64,000 nucleotides of DNA from Hydractinia symbiolongicarpus (Eukaryota; Cnidaria; Hydrozoa; Anthoathecata; Hydractiniidae), in NCBI RefSeq assembly GCF_029227915.1, contig NC_079884.1, forward strand, positions 4,466,001-4,530,000. The letters are read 5' to 3'. The notes under the pieces were generated by a model. The model saw only the letters and a program-made list of their open reading frames with translations, searched no databases and was not told where the DNA came from. Each line of letters begins with the position of its first letter. The first letter of the stretch is position 1. The position numbers and the translations under genes were made by a program. Below are positions 47,854 through 60,834 of this stretch, one piece after another.

Positions 47854-50489
47854 TCCCTGGGTACTTTCTTTGTATACATTCGACTATACGGGCCGAGACT
47901 GGGATTTACGGGAAATTGCGGGTTTTCGTTTGCCGGCGATTAAACTTCTTTTATTCAGCGTCTCATTAAAAATGAAAACATTTTTAAAAACTACAAGTCT
48001 CATGGGCTTTAGTGGTGAAATAATAATTTAAAAAATCGTTCAGGAAATGAGTTTACACCCTGGGTACTTTCTTTGTATACTTTTGACTATACGGGCCGAG
48101 TCCGGGATTTACGGGAAATCGCAGGTTTTCGTTTGCCGGCGATTAAACTTCTTTTATTCAGCGTCTCATCAAAAATGAAAACATTTTTAAAAACTACAAG
48201 TCTCATGGGCTTTAGTGGTGAAATAATAATTTAAAAAATCGTTTGGGAAATGAGTTTACTCCCTGGGTACTTTCTTTGTATACTTTTGACAATACGGGCC
48301 GAGTCCAGGATTTACGGGAAATCGCAGGTTTTCGTTTGCCGGCGATTAAACTTCTTTTATTCAGCGTCTCATCAAAAATGAAAACATTTTTAAAAACTAC
48401 AGGTGTGATGCGTTTTAGTGGTGAAATAATAATTTAAAAAATCGTTCGGGAAATGAGTTTACTCCCTGGGTACTTTCTTTGTATACTTTTGACTATACGG
48501 TCCGAGTACGGGATTTACGGGAAATCGCAGGTTTTCGTTTGCTGGCAATTAAACTTCTTTTATTCAGCGTCTCATCAAAAATGAAAACATTTTTGAAAAC
48601 TACAAGTCACATGCGTTTTAGTGGTGAAAAAATAATTTAAAAAATCGTTCGGGAAATGAGTTTACACCCTGGGTACTTCCTTTGTATACTTTTGACTATA
48701 CGGGCCGAGTCCGGGATTTACGGGAAATCGCAGGTTTTCGTTTGCCGGCGATTAAACTTCTTTTATTCAGCGTCTCATCAAAAATGAAAATATTATTGAT
48801 AACTACAAGTCTTATGCGTTTTAGTGGTGAAAAAATAATTTAAAAAATCGTTCTTGAAATGAGTTTACTCACAGGGTACTTTCATTGTATATATTCGACT
48901 ATACGGGCCAAGCCCGGGATTTACGGGAAATCGCGGGTTTTCGTTTTCCGGCGATTAAACCTCTTTCATTAAGCGTCTCATCAAAAATGAAAACATTTGT
49001 GAAAACTACAAGTCTCATGCGTTTCAGTGGTGAAAAAAAATTTAAAAAATCGTTCGGGAAATGAGTTTACTCCCTGGGTACTTTCTTTGTATACATTCGA
49101 CTATACGGGCCGAGACTGGGATTTACGGGAAATTGCGGGTTTTCGTTTGCCGGCGATTAAACTTCTTTTATTCAGCGTCTCATTAAAAATGAAAACATTT
49201 TTAAAAACTACAAGTCTCATGGGCTTTAGTGGTGAAATAATAATTTAAAAAATCGTTCAGGAAATGAGTTTACACCCTGGGTACTTTCTTTGTATACTTT
49301 TGACTATACGGGCCGAGTCCGGGATTTACGGGAAATCGCAGGTTTTCGTTTGCCGGCGATTAAACTTCTTTTATTCAGCGTCTCATCAAAAATGAAAACA
49401 TTTTTAAAAACTACAAGTCTCATGGGCTTTAGTGGTGAAATAATAATTTAAAAAATCGTTTGGGAAATGAGTTTACTCCCTGGGTACTTTCTTTGTATAC
49501 TTTTGACAATACGGGCCGAGTCCAGGATTTACGGGAAATCGCAGGTTTTCGTTTGCCGGCGATTAAACTTCTTTTATTCAGCGTCTCATCAAAAATGAAA
49601 ACATTTTTAAAAACTACAGGTGTGATGCGTTTTAGTGGTGAAATAATAATTTAAAAAATCGTTCGGGAAATGAGTTTACTCCCTGGGTACTTTCTTTGTA
49701 TACTTTTGACTATACGGTCCGAGTACGGGATTTACGGGAAATCGCAGGTTTTCGTTTGCTGGCAATTAAACTTCTTTTATTCAGCGTCTCATCAAAAATG
49801 AAAACATTTTTGAAAACTACAAGTCACATGCGTTTTAGTGGTGAAAAAATAATTTAAAAAATCGTTCGGGAAATGAGTTTACACCCTGGGTACTTCCTTT
49901 GTATACTTTTGACTATACGGGCCGAGTCCGGGATTTACGGGAAATCGCAGGTTTTCGTTTGCCGGCGATTAAACTTCTTTTATTCAGCGTCTCATCAAAA
50001 ATGAAAACATTTTTGAAAACTACAAGTCTCATGCGTTTTAGTGGTGAAAAAATAATTTAAAAATTCGTTCGGGAAATGAGTTTACTCACTGGGTACTTTC
50101 CTTCTATACTTTTAACTATTCGGGCCGAGTCCGGGATTTACGGGAAATCGCAGGTTTGCGTTTGCCGGCGATTAAACTTTTTTTATTCAGCGTCTCATCA
50201 AAAATGAAAACATTTTTGAAAACTACAAGTCTCATGCGTTTTAGTGGTGAAAAAATAATTTAAAAAATGGTTCGGGAAATGAGTTTCTCCCTGGGTACTT
50301 TCTTTGTATACTTTTGACTATGCGGGCCGAGTCCGGGGTTTACGGGAAATGGCGGGTTTTCGTTTGCCGGCGATTAAACTTCTTTTATTCAGCGTCTCAT
50401 CAAAAATGAAAACATTTGTGAAAACTACAAGTCTCATGCGTTTCAGTGGTGAAAAAAAATTTAAAAAATCGTTCGGGAAATGAGTTTAC
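47854..50489 (+). repeat. 13-monomer higher-order repeat, copy 1 (6-mer 1,217 + 7-mer 1,419 bp)
   Basis: The 6-mer half (47,854-49,070) is F, T, P with ttgacaatacggg and caggtgtgatg, C with ggcaatt, T/R hybrid, Z. The 7-mer half (49,071-50,489) is F, T, P, C, T, S, E-hybrid. The E monomer lacks two bases (gagtttctcc) and ends with a Z-type right part (catttgtgaaaac, gcgtttcagtgg). The two halves share their first four monomers. Confidence 0.92.
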
Positions 50490-53124
50490 TCTCTGGGTAC
50501 TTTCTTTGTATACATTCGACTATACGGGCCGAGACTGGGATTTACGGGAAATTGCGGGTTTTCGTTTGCCGGCGATTAAACTTCTTTTATTCAGCGTCTC
50601 ATTAAAAATGAAAACATTTTTAAAAACTACAAGTCTCATGGGCTTTAGTGGTGAAATAATAATTTAAAAAATCGTTCAGGAAATGAGTTTACACCCTGGG
50701 TACTTTCTTTGTATACTTTTGACTATACGGGCCGAGTCCGGGATTTACGGGAAATCGCAGGTTTTCGTTTGCCGGCGATTAAACTTCTTTTATTCAGCGT
50801 CTCATCAAAAATGAAAACATTTTTAAAAACTACAAGTCTCATGGGATTTAGTGGTGAAATAATAATTTAAAAAATCGTTTGGGAAATGAGTTTACTCCCT
50901 GGGTACTTTCTTTGTATACTTTTGACAATACGGGCCGAGTCCAGGATTTACGGGAAATCGCAGGTTTTCGTTTGCCGGCGATTAAACTTCTTTTATTCAG
51001 CGTCTCATCAAAAATGAAAACATTTTTAAAAACTACAGGTGTCATGCGTTTTAGTGGTGAAATAATAATTTAAAAAATCGTTCGGGAAATGAGTTTACTC
51101 CCTGGGTACTTTCTTTGTATACTTTTGACTATACGGGCCGAGTCCGGGATTTACGGGAAATCGCAGGTTTTCGTTTTTTGCGATTAAACTTCTTTTATTC
51201 AGCGTCTCATCAAAAATGAAAACATTTTTGAAAACTACAAGTCACATGCGTTTTAGTGGTGAAAAAATAATTTAAAAAATCGTTCGGGAAATGAGTTTAC
51301 ACCCTGGGTACTTCCTTTGTATACTTTTGACTATACGGGCCGAGTCCGGGATTTACGGGAAATCGCAGGTTTTCGTTTGCCGGCGATTAAACTTCTTTTA
51401 TTCAGCGTCTCATCAAAAATGAAAATATTATTGATAACTACAAGTCTTATGCGTTTTAGTGGTGAAAAAATAATTTAAAAAATCGTTCTTGAAATGAGTT
51501 TACTCACAGGGTACTTTCATTGTATATATTCGACTATACGGGCCAAGCCCGGGATTTACGGGAAATCGCGGGTTTTCGTTTTCCGGCGATTAAACCTCTT
51601 TCATTAAGCGTCTCATCAAAAATGAAAACATTTGTGAAAACTACAAGTCTCATGCGTTTCAGTGGTGAAAAAAAATTTAAAAAATCGTTCGGGAAATGAG
51701 TTTACTCCCTGGGTACTTTCTTTGTATACATTCGACTATACGGGCCGAGACTGGGATTTACGGGAAATTGCGGGTTTTCGTTTGCCGGCGATTAAACTTC
51801 TTTTATTCAGCGTCTCATTAAAAATGAAAACATTTTTAAAAACTACAAGTCTCATGGGCTTTAGTGGTGAAATAATAATTTAAAAAATCGTTCAGGAAAT
51901 GAGTTTACACCCTGGGTACTTTCTTTGTATACTTTTGACTATACGGGCCGAGTCCGGGATTTACGGGAAATCGCAGGTTTTCGTTTGCCGGCGATTAAAC
52001 TTCTTTTATTCAGCGTCTCATCAAAAATGAAAACATTTTTAAAAACTACAAGTCTCATGGGCTTTAGTGGTGAAATAATAATTTAAAAAATCGTTTGGGA
52101 AATGAGTTTACTCCCTGGGTACTTTCTTTGTATACTTTTGACAATACGGGCCGAGTCCAGGATTTACGGGAAATCGCAGGTTTTCGTTTGCCGGCGATTA
52201 AACTTCTTTTATTCAGCGTCTCATCAAAAATGAAAACATTTTTAAAAACTACAGGTGTGATGCGTTTTAGTGGTGAAATAATAATTTAAAAAATCGTTCG
52301 GGAAATGAGTTTACTCCCTGGGTACTTTCTTTGTATACTTTTGACTATACGGTCCGAGTACGGGATTTACGGGAAATCGCAGGTTTTCGTTTGCTGGCAA
52401 TTAAACTTCTTTTATTCAGCGTCTCATCAAAAATGAAAACATTTTTGAAAACTACAAGTCACATGCGTTTTAGTGGTGAAAAAATAATTTAAAAAATCGT
52501 TCGGGAAATTAGTTTACACCCTGGGTACTTCCTTTGCATACTTTTGACTATACGGGCCGAGTCCGGGATTTACGGGAAATCGCAGGTTTTCGTTTGCCGG
52601 CGATTAAACTTCTTTTATTCAGCGTCTCATCAAAAATGAAAACATTTTTGAAAACTACAAGTCTCATGCGTTTTAGTGGTGAAAAAATAATTTAAAAATT
52701 CGTTCGGGAAATGAGTTTACTCACTGGGTACTTTCCTTCTATACTTTTAACTATTCGGGCCGAGTCCGGGATTTACGGGAAATCGCAGGTTTGCGTTTGC
52801 CGGCGATTAAACTTTTTTTATTCAGCGTCTCATCAAAAATGAAAACATTTTTGAAAACTACAAGTCTCATGCGTTTTAGTGGTGAAAAAATAATTTAAAA
52901 AATGGTTCGGGAAATGAGTTTCTCCCTGGGTACTTTCTTTGTATACTTTTGACTATGCGGGCCGAGTCCGGGGTTTACGGGAAATGGCGGGTTTTCGTTT
53001 GCCGGCGATTAAACTTCTTTTATTCAGCGTCTCATCAAAAATGAAAACATTTGTGAAAACTACAAGTCTCATGCGTTTCAGTGGTGAAAAAAAATTTAAA
53101 AAATCGTTCGGGAAATGAGTTTAC
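50490..53124 (+). repeat. 13-monomer higher-order repeat, copy 2 (6-mer 1,216 + 7-mer 1,419 bp)
   Basis: Same alternation as copy 1, offset 2,635-2,636 bp. Its first half opens with tctctggg, has caggtgtcatg in P, and a ccgagtccggg monomer with ttttttgcg (1 bp shorter) where C is expected. Its second half (51,706-53,124) repeats caggtgtgatg and C with ggcaatt. The one-base shorter half explains 1,216 instead of 1,217. Confidence 0.92.
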
Positions 53125-54544
53125 TCTCTGGGTACTTTCTTTGTATACATTCGACTATACGGGCCGAGACTGGGATTTCCGGGAAATTGCGGGTTTTCGT
53201 TTGCCGGCGATTAAACTTCTTTTATTCAGCGTCTCATTAAAAATGAAAACATTTTTAAAAACTACAAGTCTCATGGGCTTTAGTGGTGAAATAATAATTT
53301 AAAAAATCGTTCAGGAAATGAGTTTACACCCTGGGTACTTTCTTTGTATACTTTTGACTATACGGGCCGAGTCCGGGATTTACGGGAAATCGCAGGTTTC
53401 CGTTTGCCGGCGATTAAACTTCTTTTATTCAGCGTCTCATCAAAAATGAAAACATTTTTAAAAACTACAAGTCTCATGGGATTTAGTGGTGAAATAATAA
53501 TTTAAAAAATCGTTTGGGAAATGAGTTTACTCCCTGGGTACTTTCTTTGTATACTTTTGACAATACGGGCCGAGTCCAGGATTTACGGGAAATCGCAGGT
53601 TTTCGTTTGCCGGCGATTAAACTTCTTTTATTCAGCGTCTCATCAAAAATGAAAACATTTTTAAAAACTACAGGTGTCATGCGTTTTAGTGGTGAAATAA
53701 TAATTTAAAAAATCGTTCGGGAAATGAGTTTACTCCCTGGGTACTTTCTTTGTATACTTTTGACTATACGGGCCGAGTCCGGGATTTACGGGAAATCGCA
53801 GGTTTTCGTTTGCCGGCGATTAAACTTCTTTTATTCAGCGTCTCATCAAAAATGAAAACATTTTTGAAAACTACAAGTCACATGCGTTTTAGTGGTGAAA
53901 AAATAATTTAAAAAATCGTTCGGGAAATGAGTTTACACCCTGGGTACTTCCTTTGTATACTTTTGACTATACGGGCCGAGTCCGGGATTTACGGGAAATC
54001 GCAGGTTTTCGTTTGCCGGCGATTAAACTTCTTTTATTCAGCGTCTCATCAAAAATGAAAACATTTTTGAAAACTACAAGTCTCATGCGTTTTAGTGGTG
54101 AAAAAATAATTTAAAAATTCGTTCGGGAAATGAGTTTACTCACTGGGTACTTTCCTTCTATACTTTTAACTATTCGGGCCGAGTCCGGGATTTACGGGAA
54201 ATCGCAGGTTTGCGTTTGCCGGCGATTAAACTTTTTTTATTCAGCGTCTCATCAAAAATGAAAACATTTTTGAAAACTACAAGTCTCATGCGTTTTAGTG
54301 GTGAAAAAATAATTTAAAAAATGGTTCGGGAAATGAGTTTCTCCCTGGGTACTTTCTTTGTATACTTTTGACTATGCGGGCCGGGTCCGGGGTTCACGGG
54401 AAATGGCGGGTTTTCGTTTGCCGGCGATTAAACTTCTTTTATTCAGCGTCTCATCAAAAATGAAAACATTTCTAAAAACTACAAGTCTTATGCGAATTAG
54501 TGGTGAAAAAGTAATTTAAAAAATCGTTCTGGAAATGAGTTTAC
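53125..54544 (+). repeat. 13-monomer higher-order repeat, partial copy 3 (7-mer)
   Basis: Opens with tctctggg and caggtgtcatg like 50,490, but continues with T, S and the two-base-deleted E (54,335) as in the 7-mer halves. It therefore combines the beginning of the 6-mer half of copy 2 with the end of a 7-mer half. The E monomer ends with ttctaaaaac and gcgaattag, leading into the next block. Confidence 0.88.
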
Positions 54545-56372
54545 TCACAGGGTACTTTCTTTGTATACATTCGACTATACGTGCCAAGCCCGGGATTTAC
54601 GGGAAATCGCGGGTTTTCGTTTGCCGGCGATTAAACTGCTTTTATTCAGCGTCTCATCAAAGATGAAAACATTCTTGAAAACTACAAGTCTCATGCGTTT
54701 TAGTGGTGAAAAAAAAATTTAAAAAATCGTTCGGGAAATTAGTTTACTCCCTGGGTACTTTCTTTGTATACATTCGACTATACGGGCCGAGACCGGGATT
54801 TGCGGGAAATTGCGGGTTTTCGTTTGCCGGCGATTAAACTTCTTTTATTCAGCGTCTCATCAAAAATGAAAACATTTTTAAAAACTACAAGTCTCATGGG
54901 CTTTAGTGGTGAAATAATAATTTAAGAAATCGTTTGGGAAATGAGTTTACTCCCTGGGTACTTTCTTTGTATACTTTTGACTATACGGTCCGAGTACGGG
55001 ATTTACGGGAAATGGCGGGTTTTCGTTTGCCGGCGATTAAACTTCTTTTATTCAGCGTCTCATCAAAAATGAAAACATTTCTAAAAACTACAAGTCTTAT
55101 GCGAATTAGTGGTGAAAAAGTAATTTAAAAAATCGTTCTGGAAATGAGTTTACTCACAGGGTACTTTATTTGTATACATTCGACTATACGTGCCAAGCCC
55201 GGGATTTACGGGAAATCGCGGGTTTTCGTTTGCCGGCGATTAAACTGCTTTTATTCAGCGTCTCATCAAAGATGAAAACATTCTTGAAAACTACAAGTCT
55301 CATGCGTTTTAGTGGTGCAAAAAAAAATTTAAAAAATCGTTCGGGAAATTAGTTTACTCCCTGGGTACTTTCTTTGTATACATTCGACTATACGGGCCGA
55401 GACCGGGATTTGCGGGAAATTGCGGGTTTTCGTTTGCCGGCGATTAAACTTCTTTTATTCAGCGTCTCATCAAAAATGAAAACATTTTTAAAAACTACAA
55501 GTCTCATGGGCTTTAGTGGTGAAATAATAATTTAAGAAATCGTTTGGGAAATGAGTTTACTCCCTGGGTACTTTCTTTGTATACTTTTGACTATACGGTC
55601 CGAGTACGGGATTTACGGGAAATCGCAGGTTTTCGTTTGCTGGCGATTAAACTTCTTTTATTTAGCGTCTCATCAAAAATGAAAACATTTTTGAAAACTA
55701 CAAGTCTCATGCGTTTTAGTGGTGAAAAAATAATTTAAAAAATTGTTCGGGAAATGGGTTTACACCCTGGGTATTTCCTTTGTATACTTTTGACTATACG
55801 GGCCGAGTCCGGGATTTACGGGAAATCGCAGGTTTTCGTTTGCCGGCGATTAAACTTCTTTTATTCAGCGTCTCATCAAAAATGAAAACATTTTTGAAAA
55901 CTACAAGTCTCATGCGTTTTAGTGGTGAAAAAATAATTTAAAAAATCGTTCGGGAAATGAGTTTACTCCCTGGGTACTTTCTTTGTATACTTTTGACTAT
56001 GCGGGCCGAGTCCGGGGTTTACGGGAAATGGCGGGTTTTCGTTTGCCGGCGATTAAACTTCTTTTATTCAGCGTCTCATCAAAAATGAAAACATTTTTAA
56101 AAACTACAAGTCTTATGCGTCTTCGTGGTGAAAAAGTAATTTAAAAAATCGCTCTGGAAATGAGTTTACTCACAGGGTACTTTCTTTGTATACATTCGAC
56201 TATACGTGCCAAGCCCGGGATTTACGGGAAATCGCGGGTTTTCGTTTGCCGGCGATTAAACTGCTTTTATTCAGCGTCTCATCAATGATGAAAACATTCT
56301 TGAAAACTACAAGTCTCATGCGTTTTAGTAGTGAAAAAAAAATTTAAAAAATCGTTCGGGAAATTAGTTTAC
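54545..56372 (+). repeat. 3-monomer duplication (609 bp) and following C-T-E-D run
   Basis: D (tcacaggg, caaagatg) and F (ggatttgcggg) at 54,545 and 54,748 recur at 55,154 and 55,357. The monomer between them (54,951-55,153) begins as C (cggtccgagtacggg) and continues as E (atggcggg, ttctaaaaac, gcgaattag), a hybrid. The second trimer ends in an ordinary C (55,561), followed by T (gtatttcc), E and D with caatgatg. Confidence 0.88.
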
Positions 56373-58806
56373 TCCCTGGGTACTTTCTTTGTATACATTC
56401 GACTATATGGGCCGAGACCGGGATTTACGGGAAATTGCGGGTTTTCGTTTGCCGGCGATTAAACTTCTTTTATTCAGCGTCTCATTAAAAACGAAAACGC
56501 TTTTAAAAACTACAAGTCTCATGGGCTTTAGTGGTGAAAAAATAATTTAAAAAATCGTTTGGGAAATGAGTTTACTCCCTGGGTACTTTCTTTGTATACT
56601 TTTGACTATACGGTCCGAGTACGGGATTTACGGGAAATCGCAGGTTTTCGTTTGCTGGCGATTAAACTTCTTTTATTCAGCGTTTCATCAAAAATGAAAA
56701 CATTTTTGAAAACTACAAGTCTCATGCGTTTTAGTGGTGAAAAAATAATTTAAAAAATTGTTCGGGAAATGAGTTTACACCCTGGGTACTTCCTTTGTAT
56801 ACTTTTGACTATACGGGCCGAGTCCGGGATTTACGGGAAATCGCAGGTTTTCGTTTGCCGGCGATTAAACTTCTTTTATTCAGCGTCTCATCAAAAATGA
56901 AAACATTTTTGAAAACTACAAGTCTCATGCGTTTTAGTGGTGAGAAAATAATTTAAAAATTCGTTCGGGAAATGAGTTTACTCACTGGGTACTTTCCTTC
57001 TATACTTTTAACTATACGGGCCGAGTCCGGGATTTACGGGAAACCGCAGGTTTTCGTTTGCCGGCGATTAAACTTCTTTTATTCAGCGTCTCATCAAAAA
57101 TGAAAACATTTTTGAAAACTACAAGTCTCATGCGTTTTAGTGGTGAAAAAATAATTTAAAAAATCGTTCGGGAAATGAGTTTACACCCTGGGTACTTTCT
57201 TTGTATTCTTTTGACTATACGGACCGAGTCCGGGATTTACGGGAAATCGCAGGTTTTCGTTTGCCGGCGATTAAACTTCTTTTAGTCAGCGTCTCATCAA
57301 AAATGAAAACATTTTTGAAAACTACAAGTCTCATGCGTTTTAGTGGTGAAAAAATAATTTAAAAATTCGTTCGGGAAATCAGTTTACTCCTTGGGTACTT
57401 TCTTTGTATACATTTGACTACACGGGCCAAGCCCGGGATTTAGGGGAAATCGCTTGTTTTCGTTTGCCGGCGATTAAATCTCTTTCATTAAGCGTCTCAT
57501 CAAAGTGAAAACATTTTTGAAAACTACAAGTCTCATGCGTTTTAGTAGTGAAAAAAAAATTTAAAAAATCGTTCGGGAAATTAGTTTACTCCCTGGGTAC
57601 TTTCTTTGTATACATTCGACTATATGGGCCGAGACCGGGATTTACGGGAAATTGCGGGTTTTCGTTTGCCGGCGATTAAACTTCTTTTATTCAGCGTCTC
57701 ATTAAAAACGAAAACATTTTTAAAAACTACAAGTCTCATGGGCTTTAGTGGTGAAATAATAATTTAAAAAATCGTTTGGGAAATGAGTTTACTCCCTGGG
57801 TACTTTCTTTGTATACTTTTGACTATACGGTCCGAGTACGGGATTTACGGGAAATCGCAGGATTTCGTTTGCTGGCGATTAAACTTCTTTTATTCAGCGT
57901 TTCATCAAAAATGAAAACATTTTTGAAAACTACAAGTCTCATGCGTTTTAGTGGTGAAAAAATAATTTAAAAAATTGTTCGGGAAATGAGTTTACACCCT
58001 GGGTACTTCCTTTGTATACTTTTGACTATACGGGCCGAGTCCGGGATTTACGGGAAATCGCAGGTTTTCGTTTGCCGGCGATTAAACTTCTTTTATTCAG
58101 CGTCTCATCAAAAATGAAAACATTTTTGAAAACTACAAGTCTCATGCGTTTTAGTGGTGAGAAAATAATTTAAAAATTCGTTCGGGAAATGAGTTTACTC
58201 ACTGGGTACTTTCCTTCTATACTTTTAACTATACGGGCCGAGTCCGGGATTTACGGGAAACCGCAGGTTTTCGTTTGCCGGCGATTAAACTTCTTTTATT
58301 CAGCGTCTCATCAAAAATGAAAACATTTTTGAAAACTACAAGTCTCATGCGTTTTAGTGGTGAAAAAATAATTTAAAAAATCGTTCGGGAAATGAGTTTA
58401 CACCCTGGGTACTTTCTTTGTATTCTTTTGACTATACGGACCGAGTCCGGGATTTACGGGAAATCGCAGGTTTTCGTTTGCCGGCGATTAAACTTCTTTT
58501 AGTCAGCGTCTCATCAAAAATGAAAACATTTTTGAAAACTACAAGTCTCATGCGTTTTAGTGGTGAAAAAATAATTTAAAAATTCGTTCGGGAAATCAGT
58601 TTACTCCTTGGGTACTTTATTTGTATACATTTGACTACACGGGCCAAGCCCGGGATTTAGGGGAAATCGCTTGTTTTCGTTTGCCGGCGATTAAATCTCT
58701 TTCATTAAGCGTCTCATCAAAGTGAAAACATTTTTGAAAACTACAAGTCTGATGCGTTTTAGTGGTGAAAAAATAATTTAAAAAATCGTTCGGGAAATGA
58801 GTTTAC
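56373..58806 (+). repeat. 6-monomer higher-order repeat, two copies (1,217 bp offset)
   Basis: F with aaaacgaaaac (56,373), C (56,576), T, S with aaaccgcagg, T with gtattc and ggaccgag, G (57,388) are repeated at 57,590 onward. Rare marks match at 1,217 bp: acgaaaac at 56,490 and 57,707, and gtattctttt at 57,203 and 58,420. The right end of G at 57,388 carries the tttagtagtg plus A-run form typical of the monomer before F, so copy 1 closes with another hybrid. Confidence 0.9.
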
Positions 58807-59211
58807 TCCCTGGGTACTTTCTTTGTTTACTTTTCACTATATGGGCCGATTCCAGGATTTACGGGAAATCGCAGGTTTTCGTTTGCCGGCGATTAAATCT
58901 CTTTCATTAAGCGTCTCATCAAAGTGAAAACATTTTTGAAAACTACAAGTCTGATGCGTTTTAGTGGTGAAAAAATAATTTAAAAAATCGTTCGGGAAAT
59001 GAGTTTACTCCCTGGGTACTTTCTTTGTTTACTTTTCACTATATGGGCCGATTCCAGGATTTACGGGAAATCGCAGGTTTTCGTTTGCCGGCGATTAAAC
59101 TTCTTTTATTCAGCGTCTCATCAAAAATGAAAACATTTTTAAAAACTACAAGTCTTATGCGATTTAGTGGTGAAAAGATAATTTAAAAAATCGTTCTGGA
59201 AATAAGTTTAC
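58807..59211 (+). repeat. Single-monomer duplication with a hybrid member
   Basis: Both monomers (58,807 and 59,009) begin gtttacttttcactatatggg and ccgattccagg. The first then switches to a G-class right half (aaatctctttcattaagcg, caaagtgaaaac). The second keeps the ordinary right half and ends gcgatttag with gaaaagataat. The left halves are 202 bp apart. This is what an unequal exchange one monomer out of register would produce. Confidence 0.88.
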
Positions 59212-60834
59212 TCACAGGGTACTTTCTTTGTATACATTCGACTATACGTGCCAAGCCCGGGATTTACGGGAAATCGCGGGTTTTCGTTTGCCGGCGATTA
59301 AACTGCTTTTATTCAGCGTCTCATCTAAAATGAAAACATTTTTGAAATTTACAAGTCTCATGCGTTTTAGTGGTGAAAAAAAAATTTTAAAAATCGTTCG
59401 GGAAATGAGTTTACTCCCTGGGTACTTTCTTTATATACATTCGACTATACGGGCCAAGACCGGGATTTACGGGAAATTGCGGGTTTTCGTTTGCCGGCGA
59501 TTAAACTTCTTTTATTCAGCGTCTCATTAAAAATGAAAACATTTTTAAAAACTACAAGTCTCATGGGCTTTAGTGGTGAAATAATAATTTAAAAAATCGT
59601 TTGGGAAATGAGTTTACTCCCTGGGTACTTTCTTTGTATACTTTTGACTATACGGGCCGAGTCCGGGATTTACGGGAAATCGCAGGTTTTCGTTTGCCGG
59701 CGATTTAACTTCTTTTATTCAGCGTCTCATCAAAAATGAAAACATTTTTGAAAACTACAAGTCTCATGCGTTTTAGTGGTGAAAAAATAATTTAAAAATT
59801 TGTTCGGGAAATCAGTTTACTCCTTGGGTACTTTCTTTGTATACATTCGACTACACGGGCCAAGCCCGGGATTTAGGGGAAATCGCTTGTTTTCGTTTGC
59901 CGGCGATTAAATCTCTTTCATTAAGCGTCTCATTAAAAATGAAAACATTCTTGAAAACTACAAGTCTCATGCATTTTAGTGGTGAAATAATAATTTAAAA
60001 AATCGTTTGGGAAATGAGTTTACTCCCTGGGTACTTTCTTTGTATACTTTTGACTATATGGGCCGAGTCCAGGATTTACGGGAAATCGCAGGTTTTCGTT
60101 TGCCGGCGATTAAACTTCTTTTATTCAGCGTCTTATCAAAAATGAAAACATTTTTAAAAACTACAAGTCTCATGCGTTTTAGTGGTGAAAAAGTAATTTA
60201 AAAAATCGTTCGGGAAATGAGTTTACTCCCTGGGTACTTTCTTTGTATACTTTTGACTATACGGGCCGAGTCCGGGATTCAGGGAAATCGCAGGTTTTCG
60301 TTTGCCGGCGATTAAACTGCTTTTATTCAGCGTCTCATCAAAAATGAAAACGTTTTTGAAAACTACAAGTCTCATGCGTTTTAATGGTGAAAAAGTAATT
60401 TAAGAAATCGTTTGGGAAATCAGTTTACTCCCTGGGTACTTTCTTTGTATACTTTTGACTATACGGACCAAGCCCGGGATTTACGGGAAATCGCGGGTTT
60501 TCGTTTGCCGGCGATTAAACTTCTTTTATTCAGCGTCTCATCAAATATGAAAACATTTTTAAAAACTACAAGTCTTATCCGTTTTAGTGGTAAAAAAATA
60601 ATTTAAAAAATCGTTCTGGAAATGAGTTTACTCCCTGGGTACTTTCTTTGTATACTTTTGACTATACGGGCCGAGTCCGGGATTTACGGGAAATCGCAGG
60701 TTTTCGTTTGCCGGCGATTAAACTTCTTTTATTCAGCGTCTCATCAAAAATGAAAATATTATTGAAAACTACAAGTCTTATGCGTTTTAGTGGTGAAAAA
60801 ATAATTTAAAAAATCGTTCTGGAAATGAGTTTAC
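59212..60834 (+). repeat. Monomers homologous to the 31-37 kb region
   Basis: D, F-like caagaccggg, ccgagtccggg, G, P, Q, caagcccggg with aaatatg, and R follow in an order found at 33.9-37.3 kb. The mark gcgatttagtggtgaaaag, just upstream at about 59,158, is otherwise at about 30,960 and 33,800 only. Related segments of one array are therefore about 25 kb apart. Confidence 0.82.
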
